Shown here: one piece after another, positions 13,896 to 14,184 of the stretch | How positions within the stretch are numbered: position 1 is the first letter of the stretch | Layout: each line of letters opens with the position of its first letter | Source: Odoribacteraceae bacterium | GTDB lineage: Bacteria; Bacteroidota; Bacteroidia; Bacteroidales; Marinifilaceae | Length of the DNA: 14,184 bases | Direction: 5' to 3' | Assembly (NCBI GenBank): GCA_031259905.1 | Contig: JAIRKS010000234.1 | Location: 1 to 14,184 of the forward strand | The notes under the pieces: model-generated | Told to the model about the DNA's origin: nothing | The model's input: the letters and a program-made list of their open reading frames with translations, nothing else | Databases searched by the model: none | Translations under genes and position numbers: made by a program

Positions 13896-14184
13896 TCAGT
13901 ACAATTGTGGGGAGAGCGTCGGGAGCTTCCCGACGGAGCCAGTACAGTTGTCGGGAGATCGTCGCGTGTTCCCGGCGGAGCCGGTACAGTTGTCGGGAGA
14001 CCGTCGCATGTTCCCGGCGGAGCCAGTTCAGTTGTCGGGAGACCGTCGGGTGTTCCCGACGGAGCCAGTTCAGTTGTCGGGAGACCGTCGGGTGTTCCCG
14101 GCGGAGCCAGTTGAGTTGTCGGGAGACCGTCGGGTGTTCCCGACGGAGCCGGTACAGTTGTCGGGAGACCGTCGGGAGCTCCCG
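13896..14184. repeat. Array C: 42-bp tandem hairpin repeat, seven units, running off the window
   Basis: Unit starts at 13896 (43 bp), 13939, 13981, 14023, 14065, 14107 and 14149 (cut by the window end after 36 bp). Each unit has CCAGTwCAGTTGTCGGGAGA, then a hairpin: in units 4 and 6 CCGTCGGG and CCCGACGG form a perfect 8-bp stem with loop TGTT (14043-14062, 14127-14146). Unit 5 has one T-G wobble, unit 1 a 7-bp stem with a 5-nt loop, units 2 and 3 a mismatch plus wobble. There are no unique spacers, so this is not a CRISPR array. A TGA at 14112-14114 breaks the otherwise open frame. Confidence 0.9.

Noticed and set aside
13269..14114. A 281-codon open frame running through all the repeat arrays, with 7- and 14-residue repeats
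   Set aside because: Multiples of 21 bp keep any frame open, so its length is not evidence. Differences between array A units fall on first and second codon positions as often as third (for example TAT/CAT swaps), the predicted protein changes character at each array, and a TGA falls inside a regular unit of array C. A real repeat protein remains possible but is not supported.
13896..14184. CRISPR array
   Set aside because: Units follow each other without unique spacers, and no cas genes are present.

Overview
This 14.2-kb window looks like chromosomal DNA from a fairly GC-rich member of the Bacteroidales (Bacteroidota). The evidence is: (1) the rho gene has the Bacteroidota form, with a very long hydrophilic insertion; (2) an exact Bacteroidota-type promoter (TTTG, 19 bases, TAnnTTTG) precedes rho, and TAnnTTTG-like -7 elements precede several other genes; (3) most starts lack a Shine-Dalgarno sequence; (4) rsmA-mgtE and a DUF6913-like gene next to dapA are neighbour pairs I associate with this phylum. 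I cannot name the genus.

Layout. Positions 1-5549 are read leftward. From the divergent centre outward they are rsmA (16S rRNA dimethyladenosine methyltransferase) overlapping mgtE (Mg2+ channel/transporter), then an acetyl-CoA hydrolase/CoA-transferase gene directly followed by dgt (dGTPase-like HD hydrolase), then a small heat-shock protein (Hsp20) with a terminator hairpin at the window edge. A 102-bp divergent promoter region (5550-5651) separates these from rightward genes: a YbhN/UPF0104 membrane protein overlapping rsmG (16S rRNA G527 methyltransferase), rho, a small MmcQ/YjbR-type protein, an exported GH88/GH105-type unsaturated glycuronyl hydrolase, a DUF6913-like protein, and dapA (4-hydroxy-tetrahydrodipicolinate synthase). 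Most are housekeeping genes: ribosome maturation, transcription termination, nucleotide pool, Mg2+ and lysine/peptidoglycan precursors. The hydrolase and the CoA-transferase point to life on plant or host polysaccharides with acid fermentation.

The unusual part is the non-coding DNA. The 453-bp gap at 11352-11804 is very GC-rich and holds three separate long hairpins, one with a stem of about 25 positions. Downstream of dapA, from about 13239 to the right edge, no convincing gene is present. Instead there is a series of different tandem-repeat families that all use a 21-bp or 42-bp period (two or four DNA helical turns): a decayed 42-bp repeat, a pyrimidine-rich 21-bp array of about 11 units, a 21-bp array with a CCCCGGGG palindrome in most units, and a 42-bp array of at least seven units, each carrying a hairpin. 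The last array runs off the window. This block is the best candidate for something undescribed.

Limits: all family calls are from motif recognition by eye; no search, folding or alignment was run.
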